DNA from: an uncultured Holophagaceae bacterium
GTDB lineage: Bacteria > Acidobacteriota > Holophagae > Holophagales > Holophagaceae
Direction of reading: 5' to 3'
DNA: 45,931 nucleotides
Assembly: GCA_903843705.1 (NCBI GenBank)
Contig: CAIMQW010000176.1
Coordinates: forward strand, 1 to 45,931
Within the stretch, counting starts at the first letter, position 1. Every line of letters starts with the position of its first letter. The position numbers were made by a program, and so were the translations under genes. This document shows positions 18,863 to 27,261 of the stretch, piece by piece. The notes beneath the pieces were generated by a model that was not told the DNA's origin, did not search any database, and was given only the letters and a program-made list of their open reading frames with translations.

Positions 18863-21800
18863 ATGACTGCTTCGCCCCAAGACCTGAAGGAACTTCTGCG
18901 CCTGGCGGATTCGCCTGCTGAAGGGTTCACTGCGTCCGGAGCGCGCCTCCGCTGGGCTTCGCCACCGGCCCTGGCGCTGGTGCTGGCGCGGTGGATCAGT
19001 CGCGAGGGCCGCGTCCAGTCCCTCTGGGTCGATGCGCCCTCCGAGGCCGAGGCCCGGATCCTGGCCCAGGACCTGCAAGCCCTCCTGCCGGGCGTTGGGG
19101 TCACCCACTTTCCGGGTTTTGCAGCCTACGCCGGAGGCGAGAGCAGCCCCCCGGGCATGGTGCTGCGGGAGCGGCTCTCGGCCCTGGTGGGGCTGCTCGA
19201 GCGCCGGGTGCAGGTGCTGGTCACTGGGCCCCTCACGGCCTGCGAGCGGTTGCCGCACCCTTCCTGGTTCCAAAAGCAGCGCCTGGAGCTCCACAAGGGC
19301 GCCGAGGTGCCGCGGGAACTGCTGCTGGAGACCCTGGTGGCCCTGGGTTATCGCCGAGCGGAGTTGGCTTCGGCCCCCGGCGAGTTCAGCTCCCGGGGCA
19401 TGGTCGTGGACCTGTGGCCCGACCACCTGGAGCAGCCCCTGCGCCTGGAGACTTTCGGGGACGAGCTGGAGCGCCTGAGCCCCTTCGATCCCGACACCCA
19501 GCGGCGTACCGGTGAGGCCCTGGAAGCACTGATGCTCTACCCGCGCTTCGAGGGTGACCGTGGCGACGGGCAGGCGCTGCTGGGGGCTGTGGCCGCCCGC
19601 GCGGACCGCACGCCAGAGCCCGAGGACGACCTCGCCTTCCGCCGGGCGCGCCTGGCAACCCACGGGCACTTCCCAGGCGAGGAGCTCTTCCACCCCCTCT
19701 TGGCCCAGCCCAAGGGGCAGCTCAGCCACTGGATGCCGCCCTGCCTGCGGATCCGGCTGGACGCGGCCTGGGAAGAGGCCCTGCGGGACGCCGAGCGGAC
19801 CCGCATCCAGGAGGGCCTAGCGGTGTTGCGCCGGGGCGGCGTGGTCTGCCCCGACTTCGAGGACCGCTTCCTGGACGCGGAGCCCAGCCGGGCCACGCTG
19901 CACCTCACCGAGTGGCAGAGCGAGGCCACAGTGCCCCTGGTGGCCCTGCCGCCGCGAGAGTTCCAGGGCCGCCTGGCCGAACTAGCCGAGCACCTGCAGG
20001 AGCTGTCCCTCACGGGCCACCGGGTCTTTCTGGCGGGCTCGACCTCCGGCATGCGGGACCGCTTCCAGGAGTTCCTCCGGGAGCATGAGCTGCCCCAGGC
20101 CTACGGCACCGAGGCCGGGTGCCGCGCTCTCCACCTGGCCCTGAGCGCGGGCCTTCACCTCCGGGAACCGGGCATCGTCGTCTTCACCGAGCGGGAGATC
20201 TTCGGGCGCAAGGTGGCCCAGTCCGCCCCCAAGAAGTCCCGCAGCGCGGCCTTCCTGTCGGACTTCCGCGACCTCAAGCCCGGGGACCGCGTGGTGCACA
20301 TGGACCACGGCATCGGCGAGTTCATCGGTTTCGCCACGCTCACGGTGGGCGGCGAAGAGCAGGAGGTCCTACAGCTGCGCTACTCCGACGGCGGCCAGCT
20401 GAACGTCAGCCTGGAGCGGGCCGACCTCGTCCAGCGCTACACCGGGGCCGAGGGCCACCTGCCGCCCCTGGACAAGCTGGGCGGCGCCAGCTGGGCCAAG
20501 GTCAAGCGGAAGGCCAAGAAGGCCATCCGAGACATGGCCGACGAGCTGCTCAAGCTCTACGCTCAGCGCAAGCTCGAGAAGGGCCACGCCTACCCGCCGG
20601 ACGGGCCGGACATGGCGGCTTTCGAGGCCAACTTTCCGTTCACGCCCACGCCGGACCAGATCGAGGCCAGCGAGGCGGTCAAGGCCGACCTGGAGTCGCC
20701 CCGACCCATGGACCGGCTGCTGGTGGGCGACGTGGGCTTCGGCAAGACCGAGGTGGCCATGCGCGCCGCTGCCAAGGTGGCCCTGGAGTGCCGCCAGGTG
20801 GCGGTGCTGTGCCCGACCACGGTGCTCTGCTACCAGCACTTCCGCACCTTCAAGGAGCGCTTCGCAGGCTTCCCGATTCGCATCGAGATGCTCAACCGCT
20901 TCGTGGATCCCGCGGAGCAGAAGCAGATCCTGCAGGACATCGGTGACGGCAAGGTGGACATCGTCATCGGCACGCACCAGCTGCTGGGGGCCCGGGTAAA
21001 GTTCGCGGATCTGGGCCTCGTGGTCATCGACGAGGAGCAGCGCTTCGGCGTGGGCCACAAGGAGAAGCTGAAGAAGCTGCGGCTGAACGTGGACCAGCTC
21101 GCGCTGAGCGCCACGCCCATTCCTCGCACCCTCCACATGAGCCTCACGGGCCTGCGGGAGATCAGCCTCATCGAGACCCCGCCCAAGGACCGCCTCGCCA
21201 TCGAGACCGTGGTGGCGCCCTGGAGCGACGAGCTCGTGCAGACCGCCATCCAGTTCGAGCTGCGCCGCGGCGGCCAGGTCTACCTCGTCCACAACCGCGT
21301 GGAGTCCATCGTCGCCATCGCTGCGCGGGTGCGGGAGCTGGTGCCGGACGCCCGCGTCGCCGTGGGCCACGGGCAGCTCACGGACGAGGGCCTGGAGCAG
21401 GTGATGCTGGCCTTCATGGAGGGCCGCGTGGATGTGCTGGTGGCCACCACCATCGTGGAGAACGGCCTCGACGTCCCCAACGCCAACACCCTCATCGTCC
21501 ACCGCGCCGACGCCTTCGGCCTCAGCCAGCTCTACCAGCTGCGGGGCCGCGTGGGCCGCAGCGATGTGCCGGCCTACGCCTACCTGCTGATCCCGCCCAA
21601 GCACGAGATCAGCGAGGACGCCCGCCGCCGGCTGCAGGCCCTGGAGGACTTCTCCGAGCTGGGCTCGGGCTTCCGCGTGGCGGCCATGGACCTGGAGCTG
21701 CGCGGCGCAGGTAACCTGCTGGGGGGCGAGCAGTCCGGCCACATCCATGACATTGGTTTCGAGCTCTACGTGAAGCTCCTGGAGGAGACCCTCCAGGAGC

Positions 21801-22270
21801 TGCAGGGCCAGCCCAGCGGCAGCTTCGAGGTGAAGCTCGACGGCCTGGCCCCCGGCGCCCAGCTGAGCCGCCGGTGGATCGACCAGGCCAGCGAGCGGCT
21901 GGTGGCCTACAAGCGCATCTCGCGGCTGCGGGACGAGCGGGACCTGGAGCTCTACCGGCTGGACCTGGAAGACCGCTTTGGCCGCATCACCGACGACGAC
22001 GCGGATACCCTGCGCTTCTTCGAGCTGCTCAAGGTGAAGCTGCGGGCCCAGGCGCTGGCGGTCTCCGAGGTGGCCGTGGAGAAGGGCCAGCTCAAGTTGC
22101 GGCTGAGTCCCCAGACACCGGTGGATCCCCTAAAGCTCATGGCCTGGGTGGGGGCCCAGAAGGGCGCGAGCCTCAGCCCCGATGGCGCCGTGCGGCTGCC
22201 CGTGCTCGGCAGCCAGGACGACCCCATCCTCCAGGCCCAGCGCGTGCTGGTGGCGTGGGCCGGACTCTAG
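18863..22270 (+). CDS. mfd: Transcription-repair coupling factor
   Basis: Mfd displaces stalled RNA polymerase from damaged DNA and recruits UvrA. The 1135-residue length is normal. The N-terminal UvrB-like module occupies about residues 1-400. A CarD-like RNA-polymerase-interacting domain begins with GDRVVHMDHGIGEFIGF near 475. The helicase/translocase follows with GDVGFGKTEVAMRAA (Walker A, near 620) and IDEEQRFGVGHKEKLK (the DEEQ box). The TRG motif region and the C-terminal UvrA-binding TRCF domain follow. I chose the ATG at 18863, preceded by GGAAGG; an earlier TTG is in frame but unsupported. The gene is followed 45 bases later by a membrane-protein gene on the same strand. Confidence 0.97.
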   Translation: MTASPQDLKELLRLADSPAEGFTASGARLRWASPPALALVLARWISREGRVQSLWVDAPSEAEARILAQDLQALLPGVGVTHFPGFAAYAGGESSPPGMVLRERLSALVGLLERRVQVLVTGPLTACERLPHPSWFQKQRLELHKGAEVPRELLLETLVALGYRRAELASAPGEFSSRGMVVDLWPDHLEQPLRLETFGDELERLSPFDPDTQRRTGEALEALMLYPRFEGDRGDGQALLGAVAARADRTPEPEDDLAFRRARLATHGHFPGEELFHPLLAQPKGQLSHWMPPCLRIRLDAAWEEALRDAERTRIQEGLAVLRRGGVVCPDFEDRFLDAEPSRATLHLTEWQSEATVPLVALPPREFQGRLAELAEHLQELSLTGHRVFLAGSTSGMRDRFQEFLREHELPQAYGTEAGCRALHLALSAGLHLREPGIVVFTEREIFGRKVAQSAPKKSRSAAFLSDFRDLKPGDRVVHMDHGIGEFIGFATLTVGGEEQEVLQLRYSDGGQLNVSLERADLVQRYTGAEGHLPPLDKLGGASWAKVKRKAKKAIRDMADELLKLYAQRKLEKGHAYPPDGPDMAAFEANFPFTPTPDQIEASEAVKADLESPRPMDRLLVGDVGFGKTEVAMRAAAKVALECRQVAVLCPTTVLCYQHFRTFKERFAGFPIRIEMLNRFVDPAEQKQILQDIGDGKVDIVIGTHQLLGARVKFADLGLVVIDEEQRFGVGHKEKLKKLRLNVDQLALSATPIPRTLHMSLTGLREISLIETPPKDRLAIETVVAPWSDELVQTAIQFELRRGGQVYLVHNRVESIVAIAARVRELVPDARVAVGHGQLTDEGLEQVMLAFMEGRVDVLVATTIVENGLDVPNANTLIVHRADAFGLSQLYQLRGRVGRSDVPAYAYLLIPPKHEISEDARRRLQALEDFSELGSGFRVAAMDLELRGAGNLLGGEQSGHIHDIGFELYVKLLEETLQELQGQPSGSFEVKLDGLAPGAQLSRRWIDQASERLVAYKRISRLRDERDLELYRLDLEDRFGRITDDDADTLRFFELLKVKLRAQALAVSEVAVEKGQLKLRLSPQTPVDPLKLMAWVGAQKGASLSPDGAVRLPVLGSQDDPILQAQRVLVAWAGL

Positions 22271-22314
22271 GGACCCAGAAGTCAGGATTGTCGGTTCCGC
22301 GCCGAAAGAGGGGC

Positions 22315-23790
22315 ATGGCTCAGGGACAGGTCTCGCGCATCTGGAGCAGCCACCGGCCCGCGGTGGTGACTTCCGCCTGTTTCCTGGCGGCGGCGGGGCT
22401 GGGGCTGGTCACGGCCCACTACGGGGGCACCCGGGATTTCGAGCCCATGGGCTTCGCCACCGCCAGCCGGACGCTGAACCAGATCATGGCTGTTGTGATG
22501 ACCAGCATCGCCCTGATCCTGCCCCTCACCTCGAACCTCTACACGCCCCGGCTGGTGAAGCTCTATGTCTCCCACCCCCTGATCGTGGGCGGGCTGTCGG
22601 TCTTCATCGTCGGCAACCTGCTGGTGATGGCCCTGCACTTCTTCCCGGCTGGGCACCCCTTCACCCGATTCGGCATCTGGGCCGTCGCCTGCATCTACCT
22701 GGTGGTCCTCGCGGGCATCCTCCCCTACCTCTTCGGCATCAGCCGCTTCCTGCGCCCCAGCTACTTCATGCCCATGCTCACCCGGAAGGGACTGCGCAGC
22801 CTGGAAGAGCTGGCCCGGGGACGGGGCCTCGAGACCCACAAGGCCAACCTGTTCGAGATTGTGGACGTGGTGACCAACGTGGCCCTGACGGGCATGGCCC
22901 GGGGCGACCGGCAGCTGGTGCTGCTGGCCCTGGAGTCGCTCCACGCCATCCTGACCGGCCTCATCCAGTGCGACGGGCGGCACTCCGCCGCCTGGCGGCG
23001 GACCCGGCCCTGGTTCGTGCCGGGCCTGGCCCGGGAAGGGCAGGACTTCCTGACGCGGGAGCAGGCCTGGCCCGAAGCCTATGTGCTGGCGCAGATCCTG
23101 AAGGTGGCCGAGGTGGCCACCCGGCGGCAGCACGAGCTGCTCTCAGAGCTGGCGGGCCAGCTGGTGGATACCGCGCGGCTGGCCTGCGAGATGGGCCGGG
23201 ACGCGGTCATCGAGCTCCACGTCATGTCCCTCAACGCCCTCGTGCGGGAGGCCCTGGAGGACCGGGACCTGCGGCGCTTCCAGAACCTCTCCTACCACTA
23301 CCGCCTGCTCATCGAGACCTTCCACGCCAGCCCGGAACGCATGCACGACGCGGCGCGGCACCTCCTGCACTACGCCCGGATGGGCTCCCTCCAGGGCCTG
23401 CACTTCGCCTTCGAGACGGTGGTCTATGACCTCGGGGAGTTGGTGCTGAGCCTGGGCTGCGAGCACGAGGAGGAGGCCGCGGAGCTGATCCAGGCCTGGG
23501 CCGGGCCCGTGTGGCAGGAGTGCATCGCCCAGGACGGGGGAGCGAGGAAGGCCGGCTGGCGCGCCATCCTGCGCACCCACTGGGAGGCCCGGAGCCGGGG
23601 GCTCAAGGAGGTCGCCGACGCCATTTTCTGGCGCTTCCTGATGGACGAAGCCATCCACCGCGAGCAGCTGGAGATGCTCCTGGAGGACAACCGGGAGCTG
23701 CACTATGAATTCAACGACCGGCTCATGCGGTTTGCCCACCTATCGCCCCCAGCGGTGGCCGAGGCCCAGGCCTTCCTGGAGCAGTGGTAG
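22315..23790 (+). CDS. Large membrane protein, DUF2254-like topology
   Basis: I do not recognise this 491-residue protein with confidence. It has four hydrophobic segments in the first 150 residues (about 18-38, 50-75, 90-112 and 117-142), then a helical soluble domain of about 340 residues rich in Arg, Leu, Glu and His. The sequence TSNLYTPRLVKLYVSHPLIV between helices two and three recalls the FGPR-containing loop of DUF2254 membrane proteins, and the layout matches; this is only a resemblance. AGAGGGG precedes the ATG at 22315. It lies downstream of mfd on the same strand and 102 bases before the triplicated-domain gene. Confidence 0.75.
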   Translation: MAQGQVSRIWSSHRPAVVTSACFLAAAGLGLVTAHYGGTRDFEPMGFATASRTLNQIMAVVMTSIALILPLTSNLYTPRLVKLYVSHPLIVGGLSVFIVGNLLVMALHFFPAGHPFTRFGIWAVACIYLVVLAGILPYLFGISRFLRPSYFMPMLTRKGLRSLEELARGRGLETHKANLFEIVDVVTNVALTGMARGDRQLVLLALESLHAILTGLIQCDGRHSAAWRRTRPWFVPGLAREGQDFLTREQAWPEAYVLAQILKVAEVATRRQHELLSELAGQLVDTARLACEMGRDAVIELHVMSLNALVREALEDRDLRRFQNLSYHYRLLIETFHASPERMHDAARHLLHYARMGSLQGLHFAFETVVYDLGELVLSLGCEHEEEAAELIQAWAGPVWQECIAQDGGARKAGWRAILRTHWEARSRGLKEVADAIFWRFLMDEAIHREQLEMLLEDNRELHYEFNDRLMRFAHLSPPAVAEAQAFLEQW

Positions 23791-23891
23791 CTTGGGTCCG
23801 GTCCATTCGCCGGTGCGGGCCCGCTGCTCGCCGATCCGGCCCTGAAGCTTCCAGGGAAAGCCCTAGCCTGGAACCAGCCAAGGGGAGTTCC

Positions 23892-25292
23892 ATGCCGCTG
23901 TTCCTGAAATCCAAGGCCGACGCCGTCTTCCTGGCGCTCCATGCACTGGCCCTGTTCCTGGCCCTCGCCGCGGCCGGGCTGCCCCTACGCGCGGAGGAAC
24001 CACGCCTCGTGGCGCTGCACGGCCTCGAGTCCGCGGAAGTGCGCAGCCAGGGGTTCACGCTCCCGCGGCCCATGAAGGTCCACGTCTATGCCCGGGGTGC
24101 GGCCCTGCGGCGCCTGGGTCACAACCGGGGGGAGAGTCCCCTCTTCGCCTATGGCTGGATTCTCAATGCCACCACCCGCGAGGTGGTCTGGCAGATGGAC
24201 GTCATCAACACCCGCCGGGACCGGGACTTCCTCGTGGCGGACCAGTACCTGGACCTGCCCGCGGGCAGCTACGAGGCGTACTACTCCAACCATGCCTACG
24301 GCCAGGGCCTGTTCCTGGCCCAGTGGACTCGGAACATTGATCGGCGCGACCTCTCCGCGAAGTTGTCGGAACGGCACAGGGGGTTCCTGGCTGCCTTCGG
24401 GGCTGACGAGGCCAGCCTGCTGCGCCAGTGGCGGAGCCAGGTGGGGAACTACGGGCTGGAGCTCTACCTGCCTGGCGGCGATCCGGGCGACGTGAGCCTC
24501 TTCGAGGCGCCGCTGCGCTGGGCCCGCGTGGTGATCTCGCTGGCGGCCACCCGGGACCGGGGCGAGTGGCAGCAGGCCTTCCATGTGCAGCGTCCGGTGA
24601 CCCTGCACCTCTACGCCCTGGGCGAGGGCTCGAAGCGGCGCCTGAGCGACTACTGCTGGATCCTGGATACCCGGACGCGAAAGCGGGTGTGGGAGATGAC
24701 GCCCGATCTGGCCCAGTACGCTGGCGGTTCCTCTCGCAACCGGCGCCAGGTGGAGACCCTCCAGCTGCCGGCCGGCGACTACGTGGCCACCTTCGTCACG
24801 GATGACAGCCACTCCCCCGCGGACTGGACCTCGGCGCCGCCCTGCGATCCGGGTCTCTACGGCCTGACTCTCTCATTGCAGAAGCCCGGGGACGTCGGCG
24901 CCCTCACCCTGCGCGCCCTGCCGGAGCCGGGACCCCTGCTGGCCGAACTGGTGCGCGTGGGCAACAACCAGAGCCGCAGCGCCTCCTTCAGCCTCGCCTC
25001 GGACCGCGCGGTCCGGGTCTACGCCATCGGCGAAGCTGGGGACACGGACATGGCAGACACGGCCTGGATCGAGGACGTCGCGGGCAAGCGGGTCTGGGAG
25101 ATGGTCAAGGCGCAGACTCACCCTGCCGGCGGCGCCACCAAGAACCGCATGGTGGACGAGCTGGTGACCCTGCCGAGGGGCAGCTTCACACTGCGCGTGA
25201 AGACCGATGACAGCCACGCCTACGGCGACTGGAACAGCAGCCCCCCGCGGGATCCCGAGCACTACGGCGCGACGGTCTACGGGGTGAAGTGA
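23892..25292 (+). CDS. Exported protein with three copies of one beta-domain
   Basis: The 466-residue protein has an N-terminal hydrophobic segment (about 11-34, ending PLRAEE) that acts as a signal peptide or anchor. The rest is three copies of one domain: about residues 48-192, 210-330 and 352-463. Each copy has a strand with VxVYAxGE, then WI-D-T-x-VWEM (W89/W100, W256/W267, W392/W402). Copies 2 and 3 also have AGG-xKNR and TDDSHSxxDWxxxPPxDPxxYG; copy 1 keeps only degenerate forms. I know no named family for it. Regular Trp, His, Asp and Asn spacing suggests a ligand- or metal-binding beta-sandwich. Its 3' end overlaps the convergent thioesterase gene by 16 bases. Confidence 0.82.
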   Translation: MPLFLKSKADAVFLALHALALFLALAAAGLPLRAEEPRLVALHGLESAEVRSQGFTLPRPMKVHVYARGAALRRLGHNRGESPLFAYGWILNATTREVVWQMDVINTRRDRDFLVADQYLDLPAGSYEAYYSNHAYGQGLFLAQWTRNIDRRDLSAKLSERHRGFLAAFGADEASLLRQWRSQVGNYGLELYLPGGDPGDVSLFEAPLRWARVVISLAATRDRGEWQQAFHVQRPVTLHLYALGEGSKRRLSDYCWILDTRTRKRVWEMTPDLAQYAGGSSRNRRQVETLQLPAGDYVATFVTDDSHSPADWTSAPPCDPGLYGLTLSLQKPGDVGALTLRALPEPGPLLAELVRVGNNQSRSASFSLASDRAVRVYAIGEAGDTDMADTAWIEDVAGKRVWEMVKAQTHPAGGATKNRMVDELVTLPRGSFTLRVKTDDSHAYGDWNSSPPRDPEHYGATVYGVK

Positions 25293-25768
25293 GCCTTCGG
25301 CAGGCTGTTTCGCAGGGTCCGGAGCACCTCCTTGCCGTCGGGGATCACCTCGAAGGCAGAGCGGAACGCCTCGGGAATGGTGCAGGCCCGCCCAGCCCCG
25401 GCCTCGACGAATACCCAGAGGGTCTGGGCCTGGGCCAGAACCTTCCGGTCCCGCTCCCGCCAGAGCAGGTAGTGGCGGGTCGAGGACCGCTCCTCGAAGT
25501 CGCCGATCCAGGTCACCAGGGTCAGCTCCTCGCCCGCGAAGGCCGGTCGGAGGTAGTCGATGTGGTGGGAGCGGACCACCCAGCTGCTGCGGGTCGCCGC
25601 GTAGCGTTCCAGGGTCCAGCCCGCCGCGTCCGAGTGGGCCTGCGCCGCGGCCACCATCCACCGCAGGTATTCCAGGTTGTTCACGTGGCCGTTGCCGTCG
25701 ATGGCCTCGGCGGGCACCGTGAAGATGTGCCGGAAGAGGCCAGGCAGGCTCTCGGCCGCCTCAGGCAT
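25277..25768 (-). CDS. Acyl-CoA thioesterase (hot-dog fold, 4HBT)
   Basis: The 163-residue protein matches single hot-dog thioesterases of the FadM/YbgC kind. The active-site stretch DGNGHVNNLEYLRWM has D24, H28 and N30, where the Asp attacks the thioester. A second block (SHHIDYLRPAFAGEELTLVTWI) follows in the beta sheet. It would hydrolyse acyl-CoA or acyl-ACP in the cytoplasm. It overlaps the 3' end of the upstream nucleotidase gene by eight bases, so the two form one minus-strand operon, and it converges with the triplicated-domain gene. Chain-length preference cannot be read from the sequence. Confidence 0.9.
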   Translation of the reverse strand: MPEAAESLPGLFRHIFTVPAEAIDGNGHVNNLEYLRWMVAAAQAHSDAAGWTLERYAATRSSWVVRSHHIDYLRPAFAGEELTLVTWIGDFEERSSTRHYLLWRERDRKVLAQAQTLWVFVEAGAGRACTIPEAFRSAFEVIPDGKEVLRTLRNSLPKAHFTP

Positions 25769-27203
25769 GGGCGCCGCCGGGATCGTGGGGCAGGCGTCCC
25801 CGGGGAGAGCGGAAGTAGGCGTAGGGCGTGGCCTGGAGGAAGTTCGACACGCGGCTGGTGTAGATGTCGGCGTAGCGCTCGATCTGTCGGGTGAGGTGGC
25901 TCTTGTCGTTGCCGGCGCGGGTGAGCAAGCCCCAGCGCGGGTTGGTCAGCTCGGTGCCAGCCTGGGCCAGGGGGGCGATCTCGGCGTCCAGGGCCACCAG
26001 CTGTGCGCGGAGCGCCTGGACCTGGGCATCCAGCTCCGGCCCGCTGGCTTCGGGGGCGGGGCCGTAGCCCGCGTGCAGGCGCTGCAGGGCCAGGCGGGTC
26101 TGGGAGAGGCGGGCTTCCAGGGACGACTTGTCCTCCATGAGGAGCAGCAGCTGCCGTTCCGTGGTCCGGTAGGCTTCCAGGGCTGCGACCTCGGCCTCCA
26201 TCTCGCGCAGCACCAGGGCAGTGCGCCAGCTGAGGGTGCGCTTGCTCACATGGACATCCCCGAACATGTGGTCACCCACGTAGAGGATCTCGTCGCCGGA
26301 GATGCCGAAGTCCCGCTCGATCTGGGCGGCGGACCCGCCCAGGTAGAGGCCGCCGGAGCGCAGCGGCCCCAGCAGGGGGCGCAGCAGGCCCGTCTCGTCC
26401 ACCACCTCGAAGAAGGGGCCGGATTCGGTGAAGAAGGCGGGCTTCCGCGCACTGACCACCACGGCCTCGAAGAGGTCGCGCCAGGTCATGCCGGCGGGCA
26501 GGTGGCGGTCGTAGGCATGGGCCATCATCTTCGCCGTGAAGGCCCACTCCGAGTTCGTGATCAGCAGCAGTTTCTTGCCCGCGATCTTCTGGTCCAGCAG
26601 GGCCAGGGCGGCCTCGGGATCCTGGACTACGAAGCGGTCGGGATCCGCGGCGATGGTGGCCTTAAGGTGGCCCTCGAGGTGCTGGGCGTCCACCCGGGTG
26701 CGAATGTGGCGATAGAGGCTGGTGTATTCGAAGGGGCGGGGCAGGGCGCCGCCGTCCAGAAGGTCCACGGCCTGGGCGTAGAGGCAGCCCTCGGACAGGG
26801 AGAACAGGGTGTTCAGGAAGACCCAGCGCGAGTCGTTCAGATCCACCAGCACCTGGCTGTAGGCCTTCCGCTGTTCTGCGAAGCCGAGCATCCGGGTACC
26901 GTGCATGGCCCGCTTCACGAAGCCGAAGCGGTTGGCCTTCACCAGGTTCCCGAGCTCCGTATCGATTACCAGGCCCCGCGTCACCATGCGGCCGTCGAAG
27001 GCGAGGCCGTCCATGGGCCAGGCCTCGGACACCAGTCGCTCCCGCGCCTGGGCATAGACCATCTGTTCGAAGGCGTCCACCCGGTAGTCCACCAGGGTGT
27101 AGTCCATGTCATAGCCGATGGCGCGCACCGACCGCAGGTTCAGGGTCCGGTTGCAAAAGATCCCCCGGTGGCGGGGGGCTTCGGAGAGGTCTGCGTTCGT
27201 CAT
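25761..27203 (-). CDS. HAD-IG family 5'-nucleotidase
   Basis: The 480-residue product has the HAD phosphatase motifs of the purine 5'-nucleotidase (HAD-IG, PF05761) kind. Motif I is GYDMDYTLVDY (D32 nucleophile, D34), motif II is LLITNSEW and motif IV is ILYVGDHMFGD. Such enzymes remove phosphate from nucleoside monophosphates such as IMP or GMP in the cytoplasm. A long helical C-terminal part (about 340-440), rich in Leu, Glu and Gln, looks coiled. I chose the ATG at 27201-27203, which gives the usual short N-terminus; earlier in-frame starts would read through the start region of the divergent S9 gene. It is co-directional and overlapping with the thioesterase gene. Confidence 0.92.
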   Translation of the reverse strand: MTNADLSEAPRHRGIFCNRTLNLRSVRAIGYDMDYTLVDYRVDAFEQMVYAQARERLVSEAWPMDGLAFDGRMVTRGLVIDTELGNLVKANRFGFVKRAMHGTRMLGFAEQRKAYSQVLVDLNDSRWVFLNTLFSLSEGCLYAQAVDLLDGGALPRPFEYTSLYRHIRTRVDAQHLEGHLKATIAADPDRFVVQDPEAALALLDQKIAGKKLLLITNSEWAFTAKMMAHAYDRHLPAGMTWRDLFEAVVVSARKPAFFTESGPFFEVVDETGLLRPLLGPLRSGGLYLGGSAAQIERDFGISGDEILYVGDHMFGDVHVSKRTLSWRTALVLREMEAEVAALEAYRTTERQLLLLMEDKSSLEARLSQTRLALQRLHAGYGPAPEASGPELDAQVQALRAQLVALDAEIAPLAQAGTELTNPRWGLLTRAGNDKSHLTRQIERYADIYTSRVSNFLQATPYAYFRSPRGRLPHDPGGAHA

Positions 27204-27261
27204 GGTCCAGGATACCAAGGCGCCGCGGGGCCGTGCGATCCTGTCCCTGCCTGGAGGTTTC

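Noticed and set aside
20369..21748. Minus-strand frame inside mfd
   Set aside because: Antisense of the Mfd helicase domain; the plus strand has complete functional motifs.
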